Positions 11,622-24,099 of a DNA stretch of 64,000 nucleotides are shown here, piece by piece. The DNA is from Ceratodon purpureus (taxonomy: Eukaryota; Streptophyta; Bryopsida; Pseudoditrichales; Ditrichaceae), in contig CM026430.1 in the NCBI GenBank assembly GCA_014871385.1, positions 5,125,040 through 5,189,039 on the forward strand, given 5' to 3'. Made by a program: the position numbers and the translations under genes. The notes beneath the pieces were generated by a model. The model saw only the letters and a list, made by a program, of their open reading frames with translations. It was not told where the DNA came from and did no database searches. Positions within the stretch are counted from its first letter, which is position 1; every line of letters starts with the position of its first letter.

Positions 11622-11729
11622 CTAGTTATGAGAATATAAGTTCTGGTGGTCGAAGCCAGTGAGGATGTGCGCAGTATGGGTGTCGGAGAAGGAGACGAGA
11701 GTGTGAGTATGAGCACGTGGATGATCCAT
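11622..11729 (-). CDS. Possible 35-aa upstream ORF in the F-box leader
   Basis: A short ATG-to-TAG frame on the minus strand encodes a His-rich peptide beginning MDHPRAHTHTLV. It would lie in the first leader exon, upstream of the proposed intron. If transcribed with the F-box mRNA it could act as a uORF. No homology is known to me, and the transcription start is not established. Confidence 0.25.
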   Translation of the reverse strand: MDHPRAHTHTLVSFSDTHTAHILTGFDHQNLYSHN

Positions 11730-11797
11730 GGCTTTGGGGTCAAAGCTGAGCAGCTTCTTTTATGGTTTCGTATGGTTTTGGCAATTGACGAGGTCGC

Positions 11798-11851
11798 GCC
11801 GTGAGTGTGAGAGTGGGTGAGTGTGTGAGTGGGTGAGTGTGGGAGCGAGGA
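11798..11851. repeat. GTGAGT-type short tandem repeat
   Basis: GAGTGGGTGAGTGTG units repeat several times. On the minus strand this gives CACTCAC tracts near the likely transcription start of the F-box gene. Confidence 0.7.
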
Positions 11852-11872
11852 GTTTTGTTTCCGCTCTCTCAT

Positions 11873-13459
11873 GTGGGGGCCCGATGTTTAGAACCGTCGC
11901 GGGAGCTGCATCCCATGCGGGAGCTCCATCCGATGTTGTTTGCTGGGTTTGTTGTACACTACAGTCCTGTACTGTCTGGGTGGACCGTCACTACGTGAAT
12001 TTTTATTCTTATTATTTTTGGGGCAACAATATGGTTTGGCTCTCTAAACATGACTTCATGATTTAAATTGTGGCTTTACCAATTAAAAAGTAAAGCTTAG
12101 ACGTAAAAAGGATGAATCAAAATTATCTTTAGAAATATGTTTTATAGCCATATCAAAAAGTTTAATGTCTAATTTGTGACAATGTATGGTTGGTGGAAGA
12201 TGCTTACTTTCATATTGAGTTGAACATATATAGAGATTTTTATTTTCTACGATTTGATTATTTTATAATCTCTATTGTGTACTATGTTTTGTTGTAGTAG
12301 GCATGACATTTTATGGTTAAGATAGGAATTAAGTTTTTATCAAATATGTTGTAAGAATGAAAGATAATGATAGTTGATCCACACTAGTCAATGCAACCAG
12401 AGTTACTTATATATACATTATACATACATTGTTAGAATTAACAAATTCAACATGTTAATATTGTACTTTATTTACAAATGAAGTAGCCTTGTATAAAGTT
12501 TACCATAATTGAGTACAAGAAGTGAACAATGGCCAAGAAATCTAAAGTAACATTTTTTTTTTTTTTAATCAAAATTGTAAGCACGGTTTTATTGAGTAAG
12601 ACCGAGGTCTACTAGTAAAATGCTTTTACTATCCTATCAATTGTAGGACTTGCCATGTTGTTTTAGAAATGAATAGTAAAAGCCATCAATGTATGTATTA
12701 TTCATATGTAACCTGAATTTTACAATCATAATTTATACTTGGTAATAAGTACAATATCAATGCTAAACCATCCTTATATTTCTCTAGCTTTTAAAAGGTA
12801 GGTTATTTTTTACTTTCAAAAAAAAGTGCAGTTCGAAAGTCTTTGTGACCAAAGTTCATTGAAATGTGAGAAAATGATGAAGTATATCTGAAAATTAACA
12901 ATAATGTAGGACTTTCAACTGAAATAATAATAAAATCCAAAATACAACAACACAATAAATAATAGTGTGTCCAAACCGAAATCCAAGAGATAAAAATGGG
13001 CGTGTTCCCACGTCAGGTGAACCCAAAAACCGTCACCAAACCAGAAAGGGGCACCATCTGCCAAATGCTTACATTCAAACACATAAAATCGAACATACAA
13101 ACATATACCATGGATTCGCCGTTGAGCGTCACTTGCGAACACATAAACCTCAACACCTAGCATCTTCGATTACAAAATCATCTACACCTGGAGTACATCC
13201 AAAGATATGAAATCCACATAACCCCTGGATACTAAGGTAGCCTGTTAGCATCGCTAATGTACATTCTGATCTCATACCCTTACACGAGAAACATCTAGTA
13301 ATGTTTTACATTTGTCTCAAGAACATCTACTTTTTTCTTAGATAGATAGGTTTTAGCGTTGAGCTGCATGCGGGAGTGTTTTCTTAAACCCTTTTGCGGG
13401 AGGAATTCAGGGTTTGGAGCTCGGGAGGGAGCAGTTGTAGCATCGATCAGCGATCAGCG
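11873..13459. other. AT-rich intergenic region before the second bS16 gene
   Basis: Apart from the first and last 150 bases or so, this is AT-rich DNA with A and T runs and no supported gene. The small open frames at 12915-13210 overlap on both strands and have no domain. The last 150 bases are the GC-richer leader and promoter of the second bS16 gene. Confidence 0.6.
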
Positions 13460-14573
13460 ATGGGGGTGGTGCGCCTCAGGCTCGCGCGCTTCGGCCGCAA
13501 GAATCTTCCATTCTACCGTATCTTCGCGGCGGACAGTCGCTCTCCCCGCGACGGCAAGCATCTCGAAGTCCTCGGCCATTACAACCCCTTGCCTGGTGAG
13601 AGTCCTCGGTGCACTCAATTTCGTTTCTCGGTTCTCACTCGAGGGGTCGGGTTTTTATCCGGCGTCTGGTTTTATTAATTTTTGTTGGGTCTTGCTCAGT
13701 TCATCGTTTGGTGGACGCAAATTCTTTGATGTTAGTGTCTGCGAATTTATGGAGTTTAGGGTTTTTTTTTTAATGTCCACCGTCTAGGTTTCTGTGGGTG
13801 ATCTGTGGTCTCTGTGGAATCCATTTCCGGTTCGCTGGTTTAGCGCCTTGTTTCTTTCCTTCTTGCTGTGAGAAGAATGACGTTCCGCTTCGTATTTCGA
13901 TTTTGTCTTTCCAATTCGAAGTGAAGCCAAAAATTGTAACCAAAAAATGAGGGTGTGTGTACTGTACAATTTAGACTTGATATCTGCAGCTTCTAGCTTT
14001 CGTACACAGGTGGCTTGGAGTGGGGCGTATTCTTGTACTCCTAATTAAGACCAAGTTTTTCGTAACTATGAAACGTACCTGAACTGTCAGTGTTGCATCT
14101 GAGAAACGTGGAGTTGAAATGGGTTATCTGACTACCCTGCGTGTGATGCATTATCAAATTATGGACGTTCCCTGTTTTACAAGCTGGAGTTAAGAGCGCT
14201 AGTGCTTAGGGTTTTATGTTCGGATTGTAGAGTCTAGGGGCTAATTCGCTCAATCGTTTGCAGGCAAGGACGGCATGAAGCGTATCGGTGTAAACAGCGA
14301 TAGAATCAAGTAAGTCCTTTGCATTCCTTTCTCGTCATCTAATTCCGAATCGGTACTTCACTAATAGCCTATACATTCTGTAAAGTTTGGAATGATATTG
14401 AGTATTTCGCATGTCGAATAGTATTTATATGTCATCCTTCTTCTTCCGTTGGCAGGTATTGGTTGTCAGTTGGAGCCCAACCATCAGACACAGTGCGAAG
14501 ACTCCTCAACAAAGCAGGCATCTTACCACCTCCTCCCATTCCGCACATGCATAAAAAGGGTCCCAAAGTTTGA
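13460..14573 (+). CDS. RPS16: Ribosomal protein bS16, short form (probably mitochondrial)
   Basis: Three exons: join(13460..13595, 14264..14309, 14456..14573), 99 aa. The protein starts directly at the bS16 core ([20 protein letters not shown], then [16 protein letters not shown]) and continues through [18 protein letters not shown] to a basic, Pro-rich tail. There is no separate transit peptide. In flowering plants comparable short bS16 proteins enter mitochondria using signals in the mature N-terminus, so mitochondrial location is a reasonable inference. Both introns match the upstream bS16 gene in position and phase, and the middle exon is 46 nt in both. This shows common descent. An upstream in-frame start was not found. 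Confidence 0.92.
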
Positions 14574-17058
14574 CTTACAAAAAATCTTGGTTAGCAGTAG
14601 ACGAGGATCTTTTTAGTACTCCTTATGATTTCAATTCTCCAGATAAGCACTGAATGATTTTAACTTCAGAGATCTTTGTGCTATCATCAAAGACAGCATT
14701 AAAAGAATGGTTTCATATCCAGAATGGATGATCACATGATGCAATCATGAATGCAATAGCTAAAAGGTCTTTGGAGAGGCAACAGAACGTTCCTCTCACA
14801 TTCTTGGTTATGTGCATTTTTCGTTTGTAACCTGAAATTGTTTCTGCTAGAGTACCCCTCTGCTATGTGTGAAGCGTTTCTTTTGTGTGAGTGTCCTAGA
14901 TTATTATCAATTGTTAATCATGATTTAGTGTGGCTCAATCATGTGACATTGAACTAGGAGACAGAGAGTGGCCGCATAGAAGCCCAGTTTATTTGAGTTG
15001 ACCCTAGTCAGTTTTAACTCAACTAGACTTTCAACTCTTACCTGAAAGTTCTCAACCAGAGGTAATCGAGTTAACTGCCCCTAGCTTTTTTGCAATCAAA
15101 CATATCTTTGCTTTAAAAGTGCTATGTGTGTCAATGCAAGTGAAATATGGAGTTCTTAACTCTACAATTCTGCAGTACTCTTGTTGTAAATAAAGTAAAT
15201 TTGATCTACATACACAGCATCATAGATTATAAGATCATTGTATCTTATTTTTTTTGTATTGAAGAAATCTAAAATTTTGACAGAATGTTGTTTAAAATCA
15301 AATATTCATTTCTAGAACTTTTCTCATTTTTTTTTCGAATTACAGGGGTATTCGAAATTATCTTCATTACACATTTGTACAAATACAAAAGTAAATTAAA
15401 GAAAATAATTAATGCACTTAAAAATGGCCTTGCAATGACAAAATTTGGCTCCAATTTTCATAAGCAAATAGAGTCCCAAACTGGACCTAATTATCTACAA
15501 ATTTTCATATTTACACAAAAAGTTTATATTTGAATAATTTGACATATAACATGGAAAGTCTTGCTTCTTTGACCTGAAGTGCCAATGGATAATTATTTTT
15601 ACATGCTATTATAAATCCATATCATAATAAGAAAAATATGTCAACTTTATCAAGTTCTTTTTGCATCTGCAAAGTAATTATAGATCCCAAATGATTTTTA
15701 TTATTATAGAATAGTAAAATTGAAAATGGTCTAATATTTAATTTGAAAAATCATCATTGAAAACAAAAAATTGAATGTAAATTAAAAGAAGCATTCTTGA
15801 ATATATGAAAAAATAATCATGAAAATATCATATAATTTGATGAAAATAATATTTACCATATAAAAAATAATAATGTAGAAAATAAATTTAAAGGTCATTA
15901 AATGATATAATTCTATCAAAAAAACCATTATGTTTGTTTTATGTTGAAATACAATTTTATTTTATTTTATATTGATTAATAAATTATTGAAGTTTAAATC
16001 ACATAATTTTAAATATTACATATATAATTAAAAATGATATATAAATTATTTAAATTAACAATACTAAAAAACCAAATTTTATATCAGTAAGAAAATATGT
16101 CATGAATTCAATAAATAATAGTTTATTCATAGCTATAAAGATTTTTAAAATATTTAAAAATTTTATGATATATAAATTTTGTTTTTACAAAACACTATTT
16201 TTCTCATATTTACTTTGAGCATGTTTTTTTTGGCTAAACAAATCATAGTCTGACTTATGAGTTCAATCTTAAATAATTTTTAACATTTGTAGTTGATTCA
16301 TGTATCACCTTATAATTTATCATCTATCACCTTGTAATTTGGTGGTAAGCGTAAAAAAACATGATTTCCTCTGTCTCAAAAGTGAGATGCATGTCATGTC
16401 TCGTAAGGCTCGATTTACGACTCACAATGGAGTTATTTGGTTCTAATTAAATTGCCTAAAGAGAATTGTATTATCATGATAACTTAATCATATATAAAAT
16501 ATTATGATAACAAAAAGCCATCAAACTTGAGATGACTTGATTCAAACACCTTAGAATGAAAAGTTGATGTGTAAACAATTAAAGCAAGATCAATATTATC
16601 ACCTTGTGCGGCTCTAAGACCAATAGAAAATTCAAATCACAAAATCCTTCAATAACCTAGGATTTTCATCCAAAATGTCCAATCGATCATCGACTCATGA
16701 TTCGTCCAAAAAAGTTGTTTCATAATGCGAGAAATTAGTTTTTATGGATAACTATGATCATTTGTAGCAGGACTTATTTAGAAGAAGGTAGAGTGAGCGG
16801 TTAACTAACAAGAACTATTGTTGCAAGAACTTACTCATAAAACATATCACGCAAAACGAGAAGTTGATGCAAATTTGATGTGAAATCATGTAGTTGTTAA
16901 ACATATTGTATCATTCTTCAAGCATGATAAAACAAATACAATTTACTTGGATTAATTCAAGTTAAGGAATATTTTTCTTTGATATTTTTTCGTTAATTTT
17001 GTTTAGGTTGTTTTAATTGATTTGCGGTATTCCAAGTAGTGTAAAAAAAATGTGCGTT
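14574..17058. other. AT-rich intergenic DNA
   Basis: The first few hundred bases are the bS16 3' region. The rest is very AT-rich with many A/T runs. It contains a repeat at 15684-15998 that recurs at 33243-33560. No gene is supported. Confidence 0.6.
15684..15998 (+). repeat. Dispersed AT-rich repeat R1, copy 1
   Basis: This block aligns with 33243-33560 in the same orientation. Shared stretches include ATTATAGAATAGTAAAATTG, GCATTCTTGAATATATGAAA and TATTGATTAATAAATTATTG. It is non-coding and probably part of an old mobile or duplicated segment. Confidence 0.8.
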
Positions 17059-17062
17059 TTAA

Positions 17063-17913
17063 CCCCTAAAGGACAATATGCCACATTTGGGCTTTTTTGG
17101 AATTTGGGCATGTACCTATGAATGTAATTTATATCAGCATTTTCTGAAATTTTTATTGAAGGTGGGCCGTTCGGAGATCTTTGTGTGGGTATTTTTATTT
17201 TTCAATTCCGACATCAGGATCAAAAGTTATAAAGGTTTAAGTGTCAAACGCTGCTCGTTGGGCAGCTGCTGAATTTTTCTAAGCCACTGCGAATGCAGCA
17301 AATTCTGCCCAAAACTGCCCAAAACAGCCAAAATTTGCCCAAAGACGAAACTTTGAAATTCCACCAAAAATTGAGATTTTGATATTTTTCAAAAATAAAA
17401 ATTTCTTTGTATAGAGAAGGCAGTAGAGCATGTTCCCACCGTTTGGATTTTCAATCCAAGTTTTTTTCATATGCTATTTTTATTGTCCAATAACGACCTT
17501 TGTTTGTGAATTTCAGTATACCCCCGAGCAGACAATGATTTTTTTGGCAACTTTCCACAATTTTTTTGAATATAATTTTCTTAGAACAATTAGCTAACTC
17601 AGTCTTCTTTGACGTGCATCAAAACCACCAAAATCCATAATGCAAAAAAATGGTTTTTTGGGCCTTCAAAACTCTGCTGTCCCCTTTTTTTGCAGGGAAA
17701 AAAAACTTGTTTTTCTACTTTGAACGTTACGATCTTGCAATTGGTGAAGAATGAATGTGTGAGATTTGGTAGACATGTAGACATAGAAGTAAGCTACAAG
17801 ATCTTACGGCTAGATGTTCTAAAAAAGACCCCAAGTTTGCAAAATCCACCTTGCTTTGAAGAGGGGCTGTTTTGAGGCAGTTTTGATGAAAAATACCCTC
17901 AGAGCTTTAGGGG
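17063..17913 (+). mobile_element. Non-autonomous piggyBac-like element, copy A (851 bp)
   Basis: The termini are inverted (CCCCTAAAG...CTTTAGGGG), with TTAA immediately outside both ends (17059-17062 and 17914-17917). There is no long ORF. The interior has tandem CCCAAAACTGCCC-type units and is AT-rich. An inverted copy lies at 32214-33060 with the same termini and clearly related sequence throughout. TTAA targets and short CCCCT termini are those of the piggyBac superfamily. They differ by one base from the termini of the piggyBac element at 19736-24645, which may have mobilised it. Confidence 0.88.
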
Positions 17914-18044
17914 TTAATAATGTACATAATTTATTAAAATTTGAATAAAATTATGTACATGTTTTTAATATAAACAATTTTTTTTAGATATATGACAAGT
18001 TTTTATTAATTGGAGTTATTAGTTTCGAGATTATCAATTTATGA

Positions 18045-18900
18045 GTATATATCAAACAACCATGTATAAAACCTTGTTGCTATGGAAGTCTATATTGCAA
18101 ACCATTACTTATTTTTGCAATGTTATGTCATAAATAAAACATAATTCATCAAATATTTTATACTTCAATGATGCCAATAATATGAACATTACAAATTATC
18201 TTTTGAAATTTCAAAATTTTAAAGACTCAAATCATTTTTTTGTCATAAAATTTCTCTCAGAAATTAGATACTTGACCAAAAGACATATTCAAAGGAATTG
18301 TTTTGTGGCTAACTAGAATTTTAAGAAATCATGTATTAACAATCATGCATTAAAATATAATCTACAATAAAAGATAAAGAATATAATTTTTAATTTTTTT
18401 AATACTAAAAAAATTTAATTAAAATAAAGATAAACATTCAAAATATAAAAATGTATTTTAATAATCTTCAACAATAAAAAATTTAAATTTTTTAATAGTT
18501 TTTTAAATGAAGAAATAGATATTAAAAAATTTATTCAATTTTTTTTTATGAGTAAATTTTTGGTTTTAAAAAATGATATCTAAAGAATAATTTTGGTTTG
18601 TTGTTTTATTTACATTCCAAAAACAAAACCCAAATGAAGGATGATATGTACTTGAAATCATAACATTATTTTTTTGAATGAAAAGAAATTTTATTTTAGA
18701 CTAAAAATAAAAAAATCTTCATGGTTTTTTATAATTATGTTCAAAATTAAATTAATTAATTTAATTTAAATATTGATTTTTGATTTATGAATACAAAATC
18801 AATATAAACATTGTATTCAAATATGAAGTAAAATATAATTGTGATGTTTTGGTAAAATTATTACATCTTTTATTTCATTTATTTTATTTTATTTCATAGT
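18045..18900 (+). repeat. Dispersed AT-rich repeat R2, copy 1
   Basis: Its start (18045-18108) matches 37769-37832, just before the copia insertion. Its end (about 18600-18899) matches about 43477-43760 in the same orientation. The middle (about 18243-18470) matches 43070-43310 in inverted orientation. It has no coding potential. Confidence 0.7.
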
Positions 18901-19731
18901 GATGTAGAGTAATTTATCCAGCATGGGCATGTTTCGTGCAACTTACACACAAGTGTTAGGGTAAGATGTTTCTGCAACCATTGTGTGTTGGGGGTAAGAT
19001 GGTTTCAGGATACACACAAGTGTTCATCTTTGGAGTAGTTGTACATCCTTTCCACTAGTGCATGTGTGTCAAGCTTTCTCGCCATCTCTCGGTGCTAGCA
19101 TTTCTATCGTTTCTAAAGTATGCTCATCAGAGCCGGCTCTCCTAGTTATTAGATCATAATCCGTTCCAGTACTCTATGATTTCAACTCTATTAATTTGTG
19201 GCCAAATTTTCAGAGTAAGAGTAATCCACATAACCAAGCAGAAGAGCAATTAATGCTCAGAAAGCTATAGATCTAGGAAAGACTCTTAAAATCTTGCGCT
19301 TTTACTTACATTAAAGATTGTGGAACCTGAATGGGACCAACACATAATTAGATTATATCGGAAAGAAGGCATACCCTCCGGAGCACACCTTTCATGCAAT
19401 ATACGTCAAAATTTGGGAGAAAGCTGTTGAAGGACTCCAAACTCCTATGGGACTTGGTTTGGAAGTAGTGGGCAAGTATCTTACTGGAGAGTTTCAGGCT
19501 CAGATGATCATATACATGAACTCCTGATCTAGTCAGAAAGGTGGTTGGATTGTTATGGTTGATTTCGCTCAAAGGTGTTTGTGTCAATGAATGGTGATTC
19601 CAAGGAAATAACTCCATAACAGTCTATCACGCATTCATCTTCAGAATAACAATAGGGCAAACAGTATGCTGCAGCATGAGGGCAAACAGTATGCTGCAGC
19701 ATGTCAAAGGTCAGATGATAAGTTTGGCGCC
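18901..19731. other. Intergenic region left of the piggyBac element
   Basis: Mixed-composition DNA without a supported gene. It has a perfect 25-bp tandem duplication at 19654-19703. Open frames here run across the piggyBac border and so are not real genes. Confidence 0.55.
19654..19703. repeat. Perfect 25-bp tandem duplication
   Basis: Two identical 25-bp units, each starting AGGGCAAACAG and ending CTGCAGCATG, lie head to tail 28 bp left of the TTAA target of the piggyBac element. Perfect identity implies a recent event. Confidence 0.95.
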
Positions 19732-20485
19732 TTAACCCCTCAAGGCCCATGACCGAATTGAAAAGATGGGGGACTGTTGGAGATGTGGTTCTTGTAATCC
19801 CTCGTAGCAGTAGTTGATCTAGATCCTGCAAAATTCACCGTATGATTATGTTTGTAATTATGGTGTGCATCATCCAACACAAAAATTTTATGAATCCACT
19901 TTTCAGATTGAAAGTATATAACATCAGATCAAGATCGTTGACCATGTTTAACTGTGATTTTTATGGCATACCGAAGGAGTCCAGGCCCTCTAGAATTTTA
20001 GTGGATGTATGATTTACTGTAAAAATTGGAGTGGATGTGGATATATAGGAAAGGAATGTACACAAAAAATTTCATGACATTTGAAGATGATTGTAAATTT
20101 CTACAAGTTCCGGCGTCGAAGGCTACATGTGCATGTCAAGGGGTTTGCACTGACCCTCTAGGTCGTTGTAACCCACACGTATCAGTGACTGCAGTTGATG
20201 AGGAAGTTGGTGATCGAGTCCCAGGACACCGGAATGACATGCCGCTTCCTCTTCCATGCTAAACTGCTTGATCTACCAACAAAATTATAACCAAAAAACA
20301 TCAAAATGTTCATGATTCTGTCTACAATATTACAATCCTGTTTCTGCATTTGCTACAATATGACAAATGTCCTTCAAAATTAGCATGCTGTCGGCAAGGT
20401 GTTGACAACCGCTTCTTCAGGCCGATGATCTCGTCGTTGAGAGAAAGCTGATTAGCCATGCTGCACAATACCACACAGACGTCAA

Positions 20486-22985
20486 TTATCGAGCAATACG
20501 GAGTGCCCATTTCCGGCTGCTGTGAATCTGTGCAAAGCAGGGGTCATCACATATGTAGACATCCTCGCCACAAGATGGAGACAACCGACTCTACTTCTTC
20601 TTGCACAACCAACAACGGCGAGGCCATCCCGGTTGTCGTTGACTGTAGTGAACTGCACCTGGATTTCGGTTTGAACGGGTGTAAGTCACAACATGGGGAC
20701 ACTTGGAGTAATGAGATAGAGTGTGACGTCGTAGTAGAAGCGCTTTCGAATCCCTGCTGCTTCATGTCGGGCTGCCATGTGCGCTTTATAAAGAACCCAT
20801 GCATTTTGAAGTGAGCAGTCCACAATGAAGAACCATAACTTGTGCCACCATTTCCTGGACCAAAATAGTCCTTCCGCATCTGGTCGACTAAATCCACTCC
20901 ACGCATTCCAGATTGATATTCAACTTGTTGAGGTGTTGTTTTGACTTCTTTCCGTTGTCCCCCTAACCACCGTTTTGCAAAAGCATCAGCTCTAACAGGA
21001 TCAGTTGATGTACTCAGAAAGGTCACCGGCTTGCTGTCATACCATGTCAAAGCAGCCATACGCCCACTATCATGCATGAGCCAGAACAATGTACCCCGTG
21101 GATATTCACCCTTCTTGAAGCTTGTGAGACGATCAGGTAAGCCAATCCTTGAGCCCTTCACTGTTCCAGTCGCCCAAGTTCCACACTGCAGCAAAGAGTC
21201 GAAAAGAGAAGGGGATGTAAAGAAATTGTCAACTATAACAGTATGACCATACCCTAACATCCCGCGGAGAAGCTGCATGACTACACGCTCGCCCTGCCCA
21301 ACTTCGGTCTGTCCATTTTTCCCAAGGTATGGAAGCATGTTGAAAATATAGCGTGTCGGGTTGCAAACAAGAGCCCAAACCTTTATGCCATACCGTGTCG
21401 GTTTTGTAGGCATGTACTGCCGGATGGGGCTGAAGTGTCCTCGATAAGCTATCATAATCTCATCTGCTGTGCAAAATTTATCAGGGTTGTACAATTCACG
21501 GGACTTGTCCACAAAGGATTCAAAAATCCATCGGACCTTTACTATTTTGTCGTATAGAGGATCTCTTTTGTCTGTCACAATCTCTGCATTGTTTTCACAA
21601 TGCAAACAACGCAATATGCACTCGAAACGCTCTCTGCTGATAACTTTTGAAATCACAGGACATCCCCAAAATGAGTTTTCCTTCCAATAGTCACGTATGG
21701 TCGGAGTTGATTTCAAACCCTTCAGAATCACAACTCCAAGCCAACATCGAAATTCTTTGGCGGTGACTGGCGTCCAATGCGGCCCTGCGTTCCTGTACTG
21801 TGAAGGATACTCAGTCACCTCCTGAGATGCGTAGATGTTTGTTTGACGCACCATTTCAACCACCGTCTCCTCAGGCCAGAATAACATGAAAAAATATCCC
21901 GGCCCCCGCTTGTTACGTCGACCCCTCTCTGTTGGACCAAGATGCGGTCCCGTGAAGCGACGTCGATCACCGAGCAGCGTCTCTCGATCTGTGCCCCAAC
22001 ATGTGTCTGCGTACTTTTCTCTAATGCCGGGTACAATGTGGGGATTCTCAGCATCAATTTGCACAAACTGGGCGTAGGCCACTTCATCAAAACTAGAAGT
22101 ATCAGACAAGTGGTCATCATCATCAAATAAACATCAATCCGAGTTTTCATCAGCAGATCCGGTCTCACCTGCGAAGTTCCGGTACTCGCCCATCCATGAC
22201 GAATCTTCTGAATCATCACTCCAGCCGTCCAGATGTCCCAGAGACTCGGCACTACTTGATGCCGCATTACAAGTTGCTGGCTGCGTTGGTGTATTCTCTC
22301 GTTCATTTGAGTTGCTTCCAACACTTGGCAAACTATGGCACGACTGTTGAGCTTCGACAGCTCCAATGCTACCATCGACTGGGAAGGAGTCCTGGCAACC
22401 ACCATGCATCACAACACCAGGATGTGCAAATGGAATCGGGAGTGGTGCACGCCAATCCAAAGCCCTACAATCCTCAACGGCAACAACATGGTAGCCAATA
22501 CCTCCTTCGAAGTCCACCCCGTAGAACTGCTTGCCCTCTTCCCAATATGACAACTTCACGTCGCCCTTGAAATTATGCAAACCGCCCCAATCAGCAGGAT
22601 GATATCCAATGACATGCAGCGGCACCCATACATTGCCATCCGGCAAAGTCGAACCCCCGCGCGAATTGACCCCACTTGGAACGCAAGGTATTGTTCCAAT
22701 GGGAAGAACTGATGCCCTGCTTTTCCCTGCAACATGCCCTCCTTCGACAACATTGACAGCCGGATTTAGAGTCTCCTGGGATGCAAGATTTGTCACTGCC
22801 GTGAGCCATGACTCCACCCTTTCGTCATCTACAAATTGGTCTTGCAAGTTCTGTACAGCTTTCCCACCGCTAACATGCCCCCGTCTACGCACAGTTGCAT
22901 TCACTGGTGACAGCAGCGACTCGGAATGAAATAGGCCAGGTGAATTTGGCCCTGGACCGCAACGAGCCCGCTCAACATGTTGCAC
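20486..22985 (-). pseudogene. piggyBac transposase, catalytic and C-terminal parts (disabled)
   Basis: Frame 22985-20547 is one reading frame split by an in-frame TGA at 22134-22136, in an acidic linker. From 22109, the DDE domain has D216 (TADEIMI), D294 (VIVDNFFTS) and D406/D409 (GVDLVDQ), matching the piggyBac catalytic aspartates. Near 20854-20870 the homology moves to a second frame (WWHKLWFFIVDC), which stops at 20686-20688. It resumes in a third frame with a Cys-rich tail (RRCWLCKKK, a TAG at 20591-20593, then CGEDVYICDDPCF), ending at 20486. The damage is therefore two stop codons and two frameshifts. The catalytic aspartates survive, so the copy decayed fairly recently. The N-terminal 283 aa have no domain I recognise. 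Hidden introns could explain some shifts but leave little room. Confidence 0.88.
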
Positions 22986-24099
22986 CGGTGTGCTTGGTAG
23001 AGAATTTACATGATCCGGGTCCCTACTTGATGCCCTACGTATGTCACGATGTGGACTGCGTTTCCTTAGTCTCGGTGGCGTGCGTGCATTGGGCTCAATT
23101 TGGGGGCGTTGCCAACCCTCTGATATTGGTCAACCTCCCCTGCGAGCACGTCCTTGACCTCGACCACGTCGCCCTTCACCCCTACCTCCCCGACCTTGTC
23201 CATCGGCTGCAACATCTTCTAAATCCTCTCGTGGAGGGTGCTCAATTCCCAGCCGCCCTCCTTCCCGCCCTCGCACTGCTGTACCTCGACCTCGAGCTGA
23301 TGGCCTCACAAGGGTTCCAAGTGTGTCATTGAATCCCCCACATTCTTCAACCATGGTAGCCACATGTTCTGGAGGTGCCGCTCGGATGTCTTCAAGCTCC
23401 AGTGCTCCACTCCCTCTGTAATTTCTTCAGCATCACCGTGCAAAATTCGGAATTCCAATCCCTGCAAAAGTTGAGATTCTCCAATCTCTCCTACACTTCC
23501 GCCCCGCCTTCTACATCTACCCCCTCGACGCCTACCTTTATCTCGACCCCGACCCTGAGCACGGCGGCACGCCCCTGCAAAGGGTTTGGAATTGAGTTTC
23601 CTTCGCTTGGAAATTGGTGGTGCCCTAAGCCGGGGCCATCAATGTTGCCTCCGCTTTCCATTTGAACGCCCTCTACAGCTCCCATGCGCCGGCCTTGACC
23701 CCTCCCCCTCGGCAGTACCATGCCTCGACGCACTGCCGCCATGGCTCTCACCCCCTGTTTCATCTTCAAGTTTTGGCCACTGCTTCTCTCTCAAAAACCT
23801 CTCCACCGCTGCCGGCAAGGCGTTAGGGTGCCCTTCCGGGATGCACTGCTTCCACCCCAACAATGCAGCCACTTGCCGATGGAAGAGATACCTCCAATTT
23901 GCAGAGCCAGGAATTCAGGCCATGTGTGATTTCTTTCAGGTTGTGGCAACTCCAAAAGGAAGGATTCCTGCAAACAATTCACCACTTGCTGTGCACACAC
24001 TTCATTCCCTCCTCTTTGCAATCCCCAAGTGTACAACACATCCTGCACTTCTTTCACTTCCTCCACCGTTGCTCTACCTACCGCCAAAGCGCTCGTCAT
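22986..24099 (-). pseudogene. N-terminal coding remnants of the piggyBac element
   Basis: A frame beginning MTSALAVGRATVEEVKEV at 24099 gives about 80 plausible residues. The sensible continuation (GWKQCIPEGHPNALPAAV) is in another frame, with the switch near a GGGG run at about 23850. Farther in (about 23130-23770) the minus strand encodes Gly/Arg-rich low-complexity sequence (RGRGQGRR and similar). These may be the N-terminus of the transposase, a second element protein, or exons separated by unrecognised introns. I cannot name a domain. Confidence 0.5.

Noticed and set aside
19553-19831. 92-aa minus-strand frame
   Set aside because: It crosses the left end of the piggyBac element, so it cannot be an old gene; it is a chance frame.
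20026-20262. 78-aa plus-strand frame with a Cys-rich stretch (CACQGVCTDPLGRC)
   Set aside because: It sits inside the piggyBac element on the strand opposite the transposase. The cysteines resemble CXC-type motifs, but nothing else supports a gene.
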